Below are positions 8,747 through 19,300 of a DNA stretch of 21,943 bases, in pieces. The DNA is from Perkinsus olseni (Eukaryota; Perkinsozoa; Perkinsida). Numbering within the stretch: the first letter of the stretch is position 1; the number at the start of each line of letters is the position of its first letter. Location of the stretch: positions 1 through 21,943 of the forward strand of contig JABANN010000551.1 of assembly GCA_013115125.1 (NCBI GenBank), read 5' to 3'. The translations under genes and the position numbers were made by a program. The notes below the pieces were generated by a model. It did not search any database. It saw only the letters and a program-made list of their open reading frames with translations, and had not been told where the DNA came from.

Positions 8747-11700
8747 ATGCTCTCCCCACAGGACAAGGTAGGCCAACTGTGACGACCTCTCTGGTCGTAC
8801 TGTGCACCAACAGCTCCACCTCCCACCCATCTCCCCCAACCCCTGCGTTTCGTATTCTGGCACGCCGCCGGCGGGGCAGGAGGCCGAATCGGGTAGGCTA
8901 GGACGGTTGTTGAGGTTGTTAGTGCTGAGAACTCAGGCTGGGGTGAGGGCCGTCCAGGCCACCAGTTTCATGGTCGTCCATCGATCTCTGGCGGGAACGG
9001 CCTGTTGCCCATCATCGCACCAAAGACGCCGGTGAGGGGCTGCAGAGGCACTTAGCTTGGATGAACCCCTCCTCCTCCTCAGAGCCGCTATCAGCAACAG
9101 TGCACGCCTTCTCACAAGGTCTTTAGTGGCGCTAAGGCCCACCGTGATGGTCGTCGCTCGGAAGAGCATCACCCATCGCGCGGTCAGAGGACCCCTGGCC
9201 GTCTCAGCGTGAGTTGAAAGCCATCTTCGACTCATCTGTTATCCGACCGATGGTGTCTTAGGCGATCTATGTCGATGAGTCCAGACCAGAGGGACGTTTT
9301 CAGCGGCAGAGTCATGGCCGCATAGATGAGAATCATCATAGCCATTCCAGTGGACGACGAAAAGGAAGGAGATCCTCTCTCCCGAAATTGGAAGGTGCCC
9401 TCTAGCCTCGAGCTTGGACGATGGACCGCCTCTCCTCATCAGTTTCCCCCACGGCCTTCGCCCCGCGGTTGCCACGTGAGCTGCCACCCTTGGACCTAGC
9501 CAACTTACCCTCGGCAAGTCCCTCTTACCCTCCCCTGACTCTCGACACCCCAGCTGCCTTCGGATGGATGATGACGCCAAAGTCGCCCCACGGCGCCGTC
9601 TGGACTCCTATCGAGAGGTGCCTCAGCGTGGTGAGTCGGGAAGAGTACTTACGGTTATTAGGCCGCCGAGCCCCGGGGTCAATTGCCGTGCCGTACCATC
9701 CACTGTGGATACCATCATCGAAGCTGATGATGAGCAACAGCAGATCAGATTGTCCCACAACTCTGCTGCCGGACCAGCCTCTATAGACGGCTGCGAGGTG
9801 AGAATCTTAGCGCCTCGTGATGAGCATGGGCAACTTGTCCCCTCAGCCTGGCCCAACACTCCACACCCTCCCTCCCCCGAGGATGTCGCTAAGCCCTTCT
9901 CCTCCCGCTAAGCACCCTCCACCGGCTGAGGTGGAGTCGCTTCCGCTCGCTCCGGGTGCCCAATAGACTGCTACCTGTTCTGAGTATCAGGAGCGCTCGT
10001 ATTTTACACGTTCAATTTAATCGAAGAAGCTTCGCATTCTGAAGGGGTCTACGATTGCGGGTCTTTCATCAGGTGCACGTCTCTGGCGTGGTTGAACTTG
10101 GGCCGGAGGCTCATTTCGTACAGAGCCCTGCCAAGCCGAAAAAGACTGAGAACGCCGTTTCCGACTCAGCAGTAGCGAATCTGAATCTTGCCAGGGTCGA
10201 CCTAAGATACTCAGGTCGTGTTCCGATCTCCAGGAGAGGAGCGTCGGCCCGGCAAGAGGCGTCCGCGAAGAGTTAAACTCCGAAGAGCGGAGGGCGCAGT
10301 GAAGGCTACTGACCCCACGCCCCCACCGGGCCCGAACTTGCGGATCGACACTTCACTGGAAGATGAGGATTCCACGCCTCCGCAGCCGACGAGCAAACGA
10401 CAGGCTGAGATGTTCAGGTCGAAGCTTGCACGATACGGATAAAATGATTCCTCGTGTCCTTCAGTCTGGACGACACCTGTGGACACCTTCGACTGTCGCG
10501 ATTGAGTGGCGAAGGGGTGGACACGACGGTTATAGTGGCTGAGAAGGACGTAAGCGAACGGGCGTCAGAAAAGCACTCGTCGTCACCGATTGAACTCAGC
10601 TATGGGGTTCTCGTGGGAGGAGAATCTCCTTCCCGGCTGATCGATTCGCGACGCGAGTTCTTTCCCTGATGATGGTGCCCTCAGATCAGCTGGATTGGTG
10701 AGTCGCCAGACCACACGGACACAGAGGGCAGTGACGTCGACAAGATCACCGCCATTGAGAAGGGCGCTCGGAGTCCCACCGGCCCCCACTTCCATGTCTG
10801 GGCGGAGGGTGGGGCACTTCGGACTGGTCAGAGGCACCCTGATGGACGGAAACGGCGGGAGGCTAGGAGACAGCAGAAGGGGCGGGTTGTGCAGCAGTTC
10901 AGGGAAGCTGTCTATGAGCACCAGCGCGCGGAGGAACCGGCCAAGAGACAGGTGGGGGTCCTGGTTCGAGTTGGTCAGGTGACCCTCTGCGGTCAGGTGC
11001 TGCTGGAGAGTCTGTCCTCCTCGGCGGGGGTTATTGACATGATGAACATCAAAAAGGTAGGCGTATCTTAGGTTGACCCGTGGACTTCACGGATTTACAG
11101 GGGGAGCGCATCCAGTCACGCATGCCGACGATGTCGACGGAGAGTGGGTGGACTCGGGGTAAGGCTCTGGGAGCGGGCACCTCAGCCACCGTGTATCTAG
11201 CCCAGAGATTGGTGAGTATCTTTTCATTCCGTGGAGGTCGAGCATGAAGATTCGTCAGGTCGATGGTTTCCTATTCGTCGCCAAGGAAGTGCCCCTGTCC
11301 GGGAAAGGCCTCCTGTGGCGAGATCTCCCGAGGGACATCCGTAACCATCAGCTTGGGGGAGGCTGCTGCCGTTGACTCGTCCCTGACAGGCAACGAGGCA
11401 GTGGTGCTTTCCCGAGCCCGTCACATCGCAGGGGTGGTGGAGTTCTTCGGCTGTGAGGTCATCGGCGACAAGTTCTACATTTACATGGAGTGAGGATAGG
11501 GTTGTGAAGGTGTGAGTTGGTGGACGGATGGTATAGGTATCTGGGCGGAGGGACGCTGGCCTCCTTGGCGCCCTCATCACCGTCGAAGCAGTTGCCAGAA
11601 CAGCAAGCTGCGTGGTGAGTGGTCGAAAGTCGAGGTCGGAGCTTTATCGGACGCTAGGTATCTTCGGAGGATCCTGCGCACACTACGAGCCTTGCATCAC

Positions 11701-13597
11701 GGCGCGGGTGGGCTGACGGGGTCGCAGGAGGGCATAACCTCGGCGATTGAGGACAAGGGAGAGCTCATCACTCCCATCATGCATAGAGATGTTAAGGTGA
11801 AGATGTGGTATGGGCATTTTATATCACTGTATTGTTATCATCACAAAAGCACCATTCTCCTTTTTTTACGTGAAAAGTCGACGACCTATTCCAACGGCGT
11901 GGTCGATTGACCTATCTCCAATTCCGGAATTTGCAAAGAACAATCCTGGGAGACGCTTGCACCTCCCAGAAAGGAGTCTCAATGCGCAAACTACAACTTA
12001 ACAGAAATTCTCGCTCGCCCTGATTAATCGAATACCGGATCAAATTTTTACACCATCGTCAATCCGAAATTTCAGCCAAAATTTTTGAGGGAAATACTCG
12101 GTAGATGACGAAAAAAATCATTTTTGGGCTCGCCTGAGGAGAATGTAGGCCCTTGAGAAGGCGATCCTTATCTTGTCACTGGAAATGATTTTCGGGCACT
12201 TGATTGCTCATGGCAATCGATGGAGCCTATCTGCAGGTTTTTCCAATCATGCCATCACTGCCAACTTGCAATTGTCGAAAAACCCTTGACATAGTACATC
12301 GTAGTCTGTGATCTGCTGTCTAGCCGCTGTCCCTTCAGGGCACCAACTGTCTCCTGACGACAGATAGACAGACGGTCAAGCTGTGTGACTTTGGCAGCTG
12401 CACCCGTCCTCGGTAGGAAGCCAAAGCGGTACCACTCCTTCCCCTACTCTGCCGGTCTCAGGCCCTTCAGTTTTGTCGGCACCCCGGTGGCAGCGGCCGG
12501 CGAGAAACTGAATGAGTCGATCGATCTGACATCAGACATACCACCGGATTGCCGTGCTATCGTAGACGAGAGCGACCAAGTGAGCGTCCAAGGGGGGCCT
12601 CAGTCCTCAACCCGAGCTCTGGTCAGGTGGTTGGCTTCGCGCCGTTGGAGTCAACGCTGACGGGGGCGTCTCCGGACGGGGAGGCTGATGCTTGCCTGTC
12701 TGCGATGGAGTCTTCGATATCGACCTCCGGACTGCTACGGAAACAGTCGGCGGAGAAGAGATATGAAGACCCTCAGTTTTTCTTTGTGAGAATCATACGA
12801 GTTGTGTGCATGCGTGCAAGCGACCTCGTAATTGTTTCTCAGAAGTCGATGAAGGGCACCCTGCGGTGGATGGCACCGGAGACCCTGGGCGGCAGCGATT
12901 ACTCGGCGAAGGTGATCGCTGAGGGCCATCGGTGTGCTGAAAATAATCATCCTCACCTCCTCCTGGACTCTCCATCACCATATTAGTGTTGTACTTACAC
13001 GTGCTAATGGGCTATGCAAACAAGAGGCAATCGTCCGAGCTGTGACTGATAGAACTGGTCCTCGCCGTAGCGAGCATGCCGCTACATCGCAGCTGAGTGG
13101 ATAGAACCCGATATGAGTGACACTGGTAGAAGCCTGGTCTTTGTGAATACAGCAGGAACGAATACTACTAGCGTTTGGGGACGAGGGGATTGTGTCAAGC
13201 CGCGCACAATCACTGGCGGGCTTCATTCAGCTCGTCGCTTCAGGTCGATGTATGGTCGGTGGGGTGCTTGCTGATTGAGATGGTCTGTGGGCGGGACCCT
13301 TGGAAGGAGTTCGATAATGAGGTTGGCGCATCTTTGTGTTCCGTCTCGGGCACGCTTCGACCTAAGATACAAGCTATGCATGAGATATGGACAGCACGGG
13401 ACAAGACACCGATAGACTACATCCCGCCGGATGTGTGGGACCTGTGTTCCGAGTCGTGCAAGGACTTCATGCGAAGTACGGCTGTCCCCATTGCACAACT
13501 CCAACTTCGCTTTTCAGAGACGGTCCAGCGAGATCCCCAGGCCCGGCCCACTTGCGCAGAGCTCTTGCAGCATCCTTTCATTCTGGACAACAGCTGA
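8747..13597 (+). CDS. MAP3K/STE11-like protein kinase with long N-terminus, about 25 exons
   Basis: Exons: 8747-8767, 8814-8892, 8937-9031, 9083-9208, 9262-9394, 9443-9617, 9662-9797, 9847-9930, 10073-10171, 10215-10417, 10465-10612, 10685-10951, 10997-11056, 11101-11211, 11259-11296, 11352-11489, 11537-11614, 11658-11796, 12339-12412, 12462-12579, 12627-12785, 12843-12911, 13244-13321, 13367-13475, 13518-13597; 2817 nt, 938 aa. The first ~540 residues are Pro/Ser/Arg-rich and disordered. Kinase domain: glycine loop LGAGTSATVYLA (565-576), FVAKEV with K588, MEYLGGGTL hinge, HRDVKGTN (D708), CDFGS (D727), KGTLRWMAPETLGG, YSAKVDVWSVGCLLIEM, and RDPQARPTCAELLQHPF. These fit MAP3K/STE11 kinases, which activate MAP2Ks. 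About 100 residues are inserted between DFG and APE, and about 20 before HRD. Less certain: the linkage near 9931-10072 (142-nt intron, or two shorter ones) and the donor at 11297 versus 11315. The first exon is only 21 nt. Confidence 0.75.
10195..10210 (+). repeat. Intronic motif copy: GGTCGACCTAAGATAC
   Basis: It sits inside intron 10172-10214, ending 4 nt before the acceptor AG. It is one of several near-identical 13-16 bp copies in this window (see findings). Confidence 0.55.
11063..11078 (-). repeat. Intronic motif copy, inverted: GGTCAACCTAAGATAC
   Basis: The reverse complement of the motif lies inside intron 11057-11100 of the MAP3K-like gene, starting 6 nt after the donor. It is opposite in orientation to the copies at 10195 and 13355. 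Confidence 0.55.
11797..12338 (+). other. Long intron (542 nt) in the MAP3K-like gene
   Basis: It runs between GTTAAG|GTGAAG (end of HRDVK) and CCCTTCAG|GGCACC (start of GTNCLL) and is about ten times longer than the usual introns here. It is more AT-rich, with runs of A and T, and near 12236-12290 has short inverted arms (GGTTTTTC ... GAAAAACC) around about 40 nt. No coding frame with protein-like composition is seen. It may carry an inserted short element, but I recognise no terminal repeats or target duplication. Confidence 0.6.
12912..13243 (+). other. Long intron (332 nt) in the MAP3K-like gene
   Basis: It lies between YSAK|GTGATC and CGCTTCAG|GTCGATGTATGG (VDVWSVGC), a highly conserved kinase segment, so both borders are secure. 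It contains a small hairpin (GTAGCG-agcatgc-CGCTAC, about 13067-13085) and nothing else I can name. Confidence 0.6.
13351..13370 (+). repeat. Motif copy at a 3' splice site: CACGCTTCGACCTAAG|ATAC
   Basis: The AG of CTAAG is the acceptor of intron 13322-13366. Splicing there gives FDNE|IQAMHEIW, which fits the kinase fold, and keeps frame (45 nt). This ties the motif directly to splicing. Confidence 0.55.
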
Positions 13598-13971
13598 CTC
13601 CGCCTTTCTTCGAAACTCTCTCTTGATGACTGTTACGCAGCCTTCTCCCTTTTGATAGGTCAATGTTGAGGGCCTCGCGTTCGACTGTAAATTTTCACAC
13701 TCAGATGAAGCAAGGAGCTGTTTACTTACTCGTTCTCACTAGGAGTCGACTGAACCATTGTTCGTCATTATCATTGTCTTCGCTGAGGAAGACCGCTTTT
13801 ATAAGGCACAACAGTCGAGGTCGTGTCTGTCTATTATTACTATTATCGCCACCGTCACTGAAGCATGTACAGTAGCCCGTGGGAGGCACGTCATCATCAT
13901 TATCAGGACCACGCCGTTTTTGGTTGTCAACAGGCAGTCTTGGGAGAGCAGATAGCATTCGAGCAATCTAT
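13598..13971. other. Convergent intergenic region
   Basis: This is the 3' side of the MAP3K-like gene (plus) and of the small minus-strand gene ending at 13972. It contains loose ATT/ATC-type trinucleotide runs (around 13756-13905). Frames on both strands here are low in information and look non-coding. No terminator or poly(A) signal is obvious. Confidence 0.4.
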
Positions 13972-14371
13972 TCACGGTTCGAGAGAAATCCTCCGTTGCC
14001 TTCCTCCCAGAACAGAGAGAACAACGTCCATCAGACTTGTCGTCGTGCATAACCTTTTGCTGTCGCTGCATGCTGATGATGGTGATCGAGGGTCTCACGG
14101 CCGCATGAAAAGCTTATCTTAGCCCGGGGGTCGGGTTTGGGGAAAAGAAACAGTGGTCAGATACCACAGCTCTCTCGGACGAAGGTCGATCAGGGGCGCC
14201 TCGGTGACGCCATGAGGTGATCAAAGCACTCGGGACCTCATTGGGGGTACACTGCAGTAAACCTAGCGAGTATTGGCTTCGATCATTGAGAACACTGGGT
14301 CTTGTCATCTGGTCTCGGATACTCGAACTCGGCACTGCCGAGCCCTTGGGCAGCTTTCTTTTGATCGTCAT
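13972..14371 (-). CDS. Small 100-aa protein, 3 exons, unidentified
   Basis: Model on the minus strand: exons 14371-14165, 14117-14054 and 14003-13972; 303 nt, 100 aa, TGA stop. Introns: 47 nt (GTATCTG...GGGCTAAG) and 50 nt (GTTATGC...TGGGAG). The protein begins MTIKRKLPKGSAVPSS and is polar, basic at both ends, with a His-rich patch (DHHHQH) near residue 82. No membrane helix, signal peptide or known domain is visible. Its ATG is only 30 bp from the ATG of the coiled-coil gene on the other strand, so the two would share a promoter. The second acceptor lacks a pyrimidine run, so the last exon is the weakest part. It could be spurious. Confidence 0.38.
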
Positions 14372-14401
14372 TCAAGATGATTTAATATCTCCAACAAGGA
14401 C

Positions 14402-15735
14402 ATGCTCCCGCCGCTCACTGGTGGGCCTTCTTGCGGCTGCTGTCCCGCAGAAACGGCAGATTTCAGATCGACCTTGGCAGCGCAAGAGAGCCTCTGGAAA
14501 GCACAGGCAACTGATGCCACGGTGATCCTCTACTTTGGTTCTATAAGGTTATTGATAGCCATCTCAGAGCTCCCGCGACAAGTCCGCCGGAGTCCGCTCG
14601 AAGCTCGACATTTACCAGCAGGTTGGGTGGGGAGGAGGGCATGCGAGAGTGCGCGATACGAGTGCTGGAGATCTATAAAAAGGTGAGGGGCGGTGGTATC
14701 CAAGGTCGACCCTTGCACTTAGCAATGCGATCGAGATGGATATTTCGATGAGGCTTGGGAGGCCGCTGAGAGTCTGCGGCAGCTCAAGCATGAGCAGACG
14801 AGGGTCCTGCGGGAGGAAGTACGGCGGCGTCACGCGGAAGAACTGCGAAGTCGACAGAGCTGCATCGAGCAGCAAAGGACTGAATATTATCGACAGTGAG
14901 TCTGACGCGACTCTCCTAGTTGCGAACTGCCGTGCTAGGTGGGAAGAGGAGAGGCTGCCCAACCTCAAGAGAGCCGTGGAAGATATCAGAGAATCTTTGG
15001 TGCAGAGACAGGCCTTGGCGAGGGACGAGCTCCATCGAAAGTTGCGGAAAAGGCGGTATCGAGTAGCTGCATCGGGTAAAGTGCTGAACATGCTGGCCAG
15101 AGCGAGGTAGACTTCGTCTCGTTCGAGGTGACTGCGGATGCGAAGCTTGCCAGGTCCTTAACACTCCGGGACGATTATGGCAAGGCACGGTTGCTTCTGG
15201 GCGAGGCCGAAAGGGAAGACAGCAGGAGTCGGATGGAAGAACAGGCGCATGAGGAAGATCGGGTATGCAGGCTGATGAGGGAGGTGAGGGCCTCTTTTGA
15301 ACAGAAGGGTACAATCTTTGTGTCGGCAGTTGGCCGACCGGCAGCGGAAGGAGCGTACCATGGTCGAGGGCAAGATCCAGGATATGCGTCAGGAGGTGTT
15401 GAGGCAGCAGCAAAGGGAATTCGAAGACCTGGAGCGGAGGGCTGGTCGGAAGTTGGCTGCGCTGCGGAAAAAACAGAAGAAGGAGCTTTCCGAAGTAAGG
15501 CGGCCTATTGAGCGTCGAGAGGATGCGTCCAGTGCAGATGGTGCGAGATGGCCCTTCCTTCGAGGGAGGGAGAGCAGATGAAGCGACGGCAGCTCCCACT
15601 AGCCGTACGACTTGTTTCAGCATGATTGAGTCTCTTGCTGGCAATAAGGGTCCGAGGATGAGAGGTGAGCTCGGTGGGCTCCTCGGGAATTTAGAATTGG
15701 ACGAGGAGTGGTATCGATTGTGCGCTTATCGTTGA
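14402..15735 (+). CDS. Coiled-coil protein, probably cilium/basal-body associated
   Basis: Exons: 14402-14521, 14568-14621, 14671-14682, 14723-14895, 14939-15106, 15154-15283, 15330-15494, 15538-15735; 1020 nt, 339 aa, TGA stop. Introns are 40-49 nt. The 12-nt exon (IYKK) is doubtful: skipping it gives one 101-nt intron and keeps frame. The body is almost entirely charged coiled coil: a Tyr/Phe-Asp-Glu-Ala repeat-like start (CDRDGYFDEAWEAAESLRQL), then Arg/Glu-rich helices, a second YGKAR repeat, and a helix ending LAALRKKQKKELSE. A helical repeat of the form G.Y.EA..., a central coiled coil, then a second such repeat and a long helix resembles the pigmentosa-GTPase-regulator-like family of flagellated protists. 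That assignment is from memory of the pattern, not a search. The start is the least certain part; an upstream exon is possible. The C-terminal tail is non-helical. Confidence 0.62.
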
Positions 15736-15807
15736 AATTGTCATCATCCCTTTTGCGGGTCGCGATGTTCGATAACCGTGTGTGAAACTAATGTTTCTCA
15801 GTGGTTG

Positions 15808-15939
15808 TTAATTGTCTATTAATTGTCCATCAATTGTCTATTAATTGTCTATTAATTGTCTATTAATTGTCCATCAATTGTCTATTAATTGTCCATCAAT
15901 TGTCTATTAATTGTCCATCAATTGTCTATTTATTGTCCA
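15808..15939 (+). repeat. 11-bp minisatellite, 12 copies
   Basis: Tandem units TTAATTGTCTA, TTAATTGTCCA and TCAATTGTCTA, plus a last degenerate TTTATTGTCCA, follow each other with no gaps. Position 2 (T/C) and position 10 (T/C) vary together: a unit ending CCA is followed by one starting TCA, so much of the array is a 22-bp higher-order repeat. Every unit but the last carries AATTG, often as CAATTG. It begins 72 bp after the stop of the coiled-coil gene and ends about 420 bp before the WW/B-box gene. Confidence 0.92.
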
Positions 15940-16358
15940 TTCAATGCATCATGCAGATGGTCCATATATATATTTAGAACCTATAACATCTGTTCTTTTG
16001 ACGGTCTTTCAATTATTTTACTGGTATTACTACTCTCCGGTAATATACCGTGATCGTCAGTTTACTATTATTTGATTCGTGTCTTCATTTCCGTAGGATG
16101 TTGCCGCTTTAAAATAGGGATGCTAATGATATAATAACTATCTCTAAGATACAAAATATGATATCTATCAATGTACCTCGTCACTAGCTTCGTTCTTCCT
16201 CAGGGCAACCTAGGCCACGTGTGCCACGACTTTACTTCATCAATGATCCCTCGACAACTACTGTAGCCTTCACATGCCGCTGAGCACTATCACCGTCTTG
16301 TGTTGTTGCGCCCTCGGTTTCTGTTTGCGCCGTGCTTCGACCTAGGATTCCTTGAGTT
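15940..16358. other. AT-rich upstream region of the WW/B-box gene
   Basis: This AT-rich intergenic DNA contains a TATATATATTTA stretch near 15965-15976 and a CTAAGATAC (16144-16152) matching the dispersed intronic motif. No coding frame is convincing. A pyrimidine-rich tract (CTTCGTTCTTCCTCAG, ending about 16203) and the CCTAG at 16341-16345 are candidate cis- or trans-splice acceptors for the gene starting at 16359. Confidence 0.4.
16331..16349 (+). repeat. Motif copy upstream of the WW/B-box gene start
   Basis: CGTGCTTCGACCTAGGATT ends 10 nt before the ATG at 16359. The AG in CCTAG could serve as a cis- or trans-splice acceptor for the gene's first coding exon. It shares about 16 of 19 positions with the copy at 13351. 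Confidence 0.45.
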
Positions 16359-19300
16359 ATGGCCTCTCACTTAGCACAGGCGAAGGCAGTCTCGGCGGCT
16401 GAGGAGCTGCAGGACTTCCGCAGAGAACGGGAGGGGCAGCTTATTATCAGGGAGGTAGCCCAACAGTGGTATCATACCAACTTGACCATTTCCGTGAAGT
16501 CCACGCTGCGACCTAAGATTCCATACCAATGAATACCCCGCTTCTGTTCTCAGCAAGCCCCGTTGTTAGTGGTATCTTTCGGACAGAAATACTCCGGCCC
16601 GAATTCTTCCAAGTGAGTAGCATCGCTGTGCCCCTCGCCTCAACTTGGACTTCGACGGCAGGTATAAAATAGAGGGGAAGTACCACATCCCAGTTAACTA
16701 CAAGGCAATTCTGAAATGGGGAGATGATGAGATGGTCGTATTGACGAGACAAGTGCGGAGAGGAGGGTCTGCTGTTGGTGATGGTTCCCTTTAGGGCCCT
16801 TTCGGTCCCGAGTTCCAGATCATCTACCTGCCCAAGTCCACAGTAGCTGACGACTTTACCCTGTTCGACTGGAATTCCAACATGACACAGCTCTGGGACG
16901 AGCTACTTACGGTGAGATCATTCTCGTCTTGCCCGATTGCGCTGCTTCTTCTTAGGTCTTAGAAACCATGGACGAGGGGGGCACAAGAGACATGACGGTG
17001 TAAAAAGCCGGGAATATTTTCTCTGTGGAAAAGCCTCGCGGCGGCAGGTTCACCCAGGGTCCCTGGTATGTCTTCGGGTTCACGGAAGATGCTGTTCAAT
17101 TAGAGCTTGATAAAGGTATCACTCCCAATACTTCCGTGGGCGTCGAATTCTCTCCGATTTTTAGTTAAGAAGAAGGACGATACTGAAGATTTGGTGGACG
17201 GTATACTTTACTGTGAGGAGCCCGACAAGCCCACTTTGGAAGAGTTCCAACGCTATCTTGTGAGAAAAGCCCAGCAGCCTTGTAGCACTGCGAATCGGGC
17301 GGCTTCAGGGTGTCAAGCCTGAGCTTGACGACCACTTCGTTTGGATCTCTCACGAGTTCATGAATGAGCCATTGCCTGCTAATTACTACCAGTAGGACTC
17401 GTCTGTCGCTCCGTCGGGCACTGAGGGGCCGTCCAGATACACGAACGCTGGGATGGTCTACTGGGTCAATGCGACTACACAGGAGTCTAGTTGGAAGCAT
17501 CCACATTACGACAAGTAGCGTTGACGATTTCCTCGTTTTTGTCGAGATATTTCTCAGATATAAGAAGATGCTCAGGGCGGCTAGAATTAACCGTCCTTTG
17601 CCGCATTGGAAGACCATTATGAGCTTCCAAGTCGAGTTTCTCTTCTCCGAGGTCAAAGATTCTCTCCATCACCAACTACGGGCGAGCAGTTGTGTTTTCC
17701 CTTGTTAGTTGTTCAACTTGAACGACCCTAGCAAGACGGATTTCGACGTGCCCATCGAGACCGTCAACAACGTCTTTGAGTTAGCTCGGATATTCAAGGT
17801 TGACATCAAGTAAAAAGATACTCCCTAGCGGTTTCACAAAGATATTGTCCTCAGGGAGGAGCCTTACCTCACTCATGTGCTGAAGCGGGCTCTGCGACAC
17901 TACGCTGATGTGGTCCGATCGAAGCGTGCGGTCGGTGGGGTTGAAGAATTCAGGAATCTCATGCAACGGTGAGCGTGGCTTGAGGAGGTTGGGCTCTCCT
18001 GTCCTGGATCCATGGGAGGGAATCTTACGACCGTTTCCCTCCGTGTCACCCTTGTGTAACCGGAAACCAGTTATTGTACAGTATGATTGATATATTGCCA
18101 AGAATTATTTATTCAGATTTTACTCAGCCTCATTGGTATTCGATAAGTTATCCGCTTTTTCCGTTTCGGACTATCAAAATCGAACACACTGTATGAGATG
18201 CTGCATCAGGTATCGGGATGTGGTGCAACAGTTCGAAAAGGCGAACGAGTTGGAGAGCGAGCAAGTGACCTCGCTACGTCAATGCGTGGAGTGCCCGGAC
18301 GACAACAAGGAGCCTGCGGTAGGCCGACGTTGTGGTCTGCTAGGGTGACAGGGTCATCCCTGCCTAGGTTCTATACTGCGACAACTGCAAGGATATGCTC
18401 TGCCAGCCATGCTTTGATAGACTACACTGTAAAGGACAAAGGCAGAACCACAAGCGTAGGGCGACTAACTGAATAACGGAACACAGAGCTCATCGTTATG
18501 TGGCTAGCACTTTGGCATCTAATCGAACTAAGTGACGGCGTTGGGCCTCAAACTCATACGCACAAGCGTGATACATTATCGTTCGCGGCGTCCAGTGCAG
18601 CTGCGTTGTAGGGGAGGTAGTTGCAGAGCAGAACATCAGTAGACTGGGCTCAGAGTGTCCTGTGGAAAGGAGCAGGTTGAGTGAGCAATGTTTGAGAGAA
18701 TTCCGATTTGCAGCTTGGCGTTAGCAGAACGAAGCTAGTGTAGACAGAGTTCAATTGCGTTATGTAGATAGTGTACTTCAACTTTACTTGCCAGGGACTT
18801 GGGTGGAGCTTGGGATCTGTGCCGAGTGTGATTCGTCATTAGCCCAGCTGCACTGTGTTCAATGTCAAGATGCCCTATGCTACTCCTGCTACGAACAAGT
18901 AGGTGGACAGGCACTCGAGTCCCCAGAGCGCTACTTCAGATTCATATAAGGGGTGGTCGACGAAATCACGTGCCAATAGGTGAGTCTGTGATTTCCGTCG
19001 TTGGGAGTATTTTACGTTGATCATGGTAACCTTTACAGTCCTCCGTTCGTTCTCGCTGAGTATGCACACGATCCCTGCCTCATCAACCTTCGCCTTCGGA
19101 GCGATCTCGCCAGCTGCGGTTACCATCGGCTCCAACGCGGCGAGAAATTTGGCGATTTCGATGAGTCCCTGGGTCGTCTTCGAAGACGAGTGTGAGGTGA
19201 AAGTGTAAGGAATCTCTAGTCGGAATCATGGTCGAGACTTGATGATCATTGCTCAGCTATTACAACATCCAGACGGGAGAGTGCCAACGGGATCTTCCGA

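Noticed and set aside
12385-13000. Frameshifts and stops in the kinase region, suggesting a pseudogene
   Set aside because: All interruptions are explained by short introns with normal borders, and the catalytic residues are intact.
14916-15644. 242-codon minus-strand frame opposite the coiled-coil gene
   Set aside because: Pro/Leu/Ser/Arg-rich shadow of Glu/Arg/Leu coiled-coil codons on the plus strand, where the exon model is clean.
16950-17860. In-frame TAA/TAG codons in the WW/B-box region, suggesting a reassigned genetic code (UAR = Gln), since recognised genes end in TGA
   Set aside because: Each such stop lies inside a 43-49 nt GT-AG segment whose removal restores frame and a better match to the WW family. 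PGM uses only CAA/CAG for Gln and has no in-frame TAA or TAG over 591 codons.
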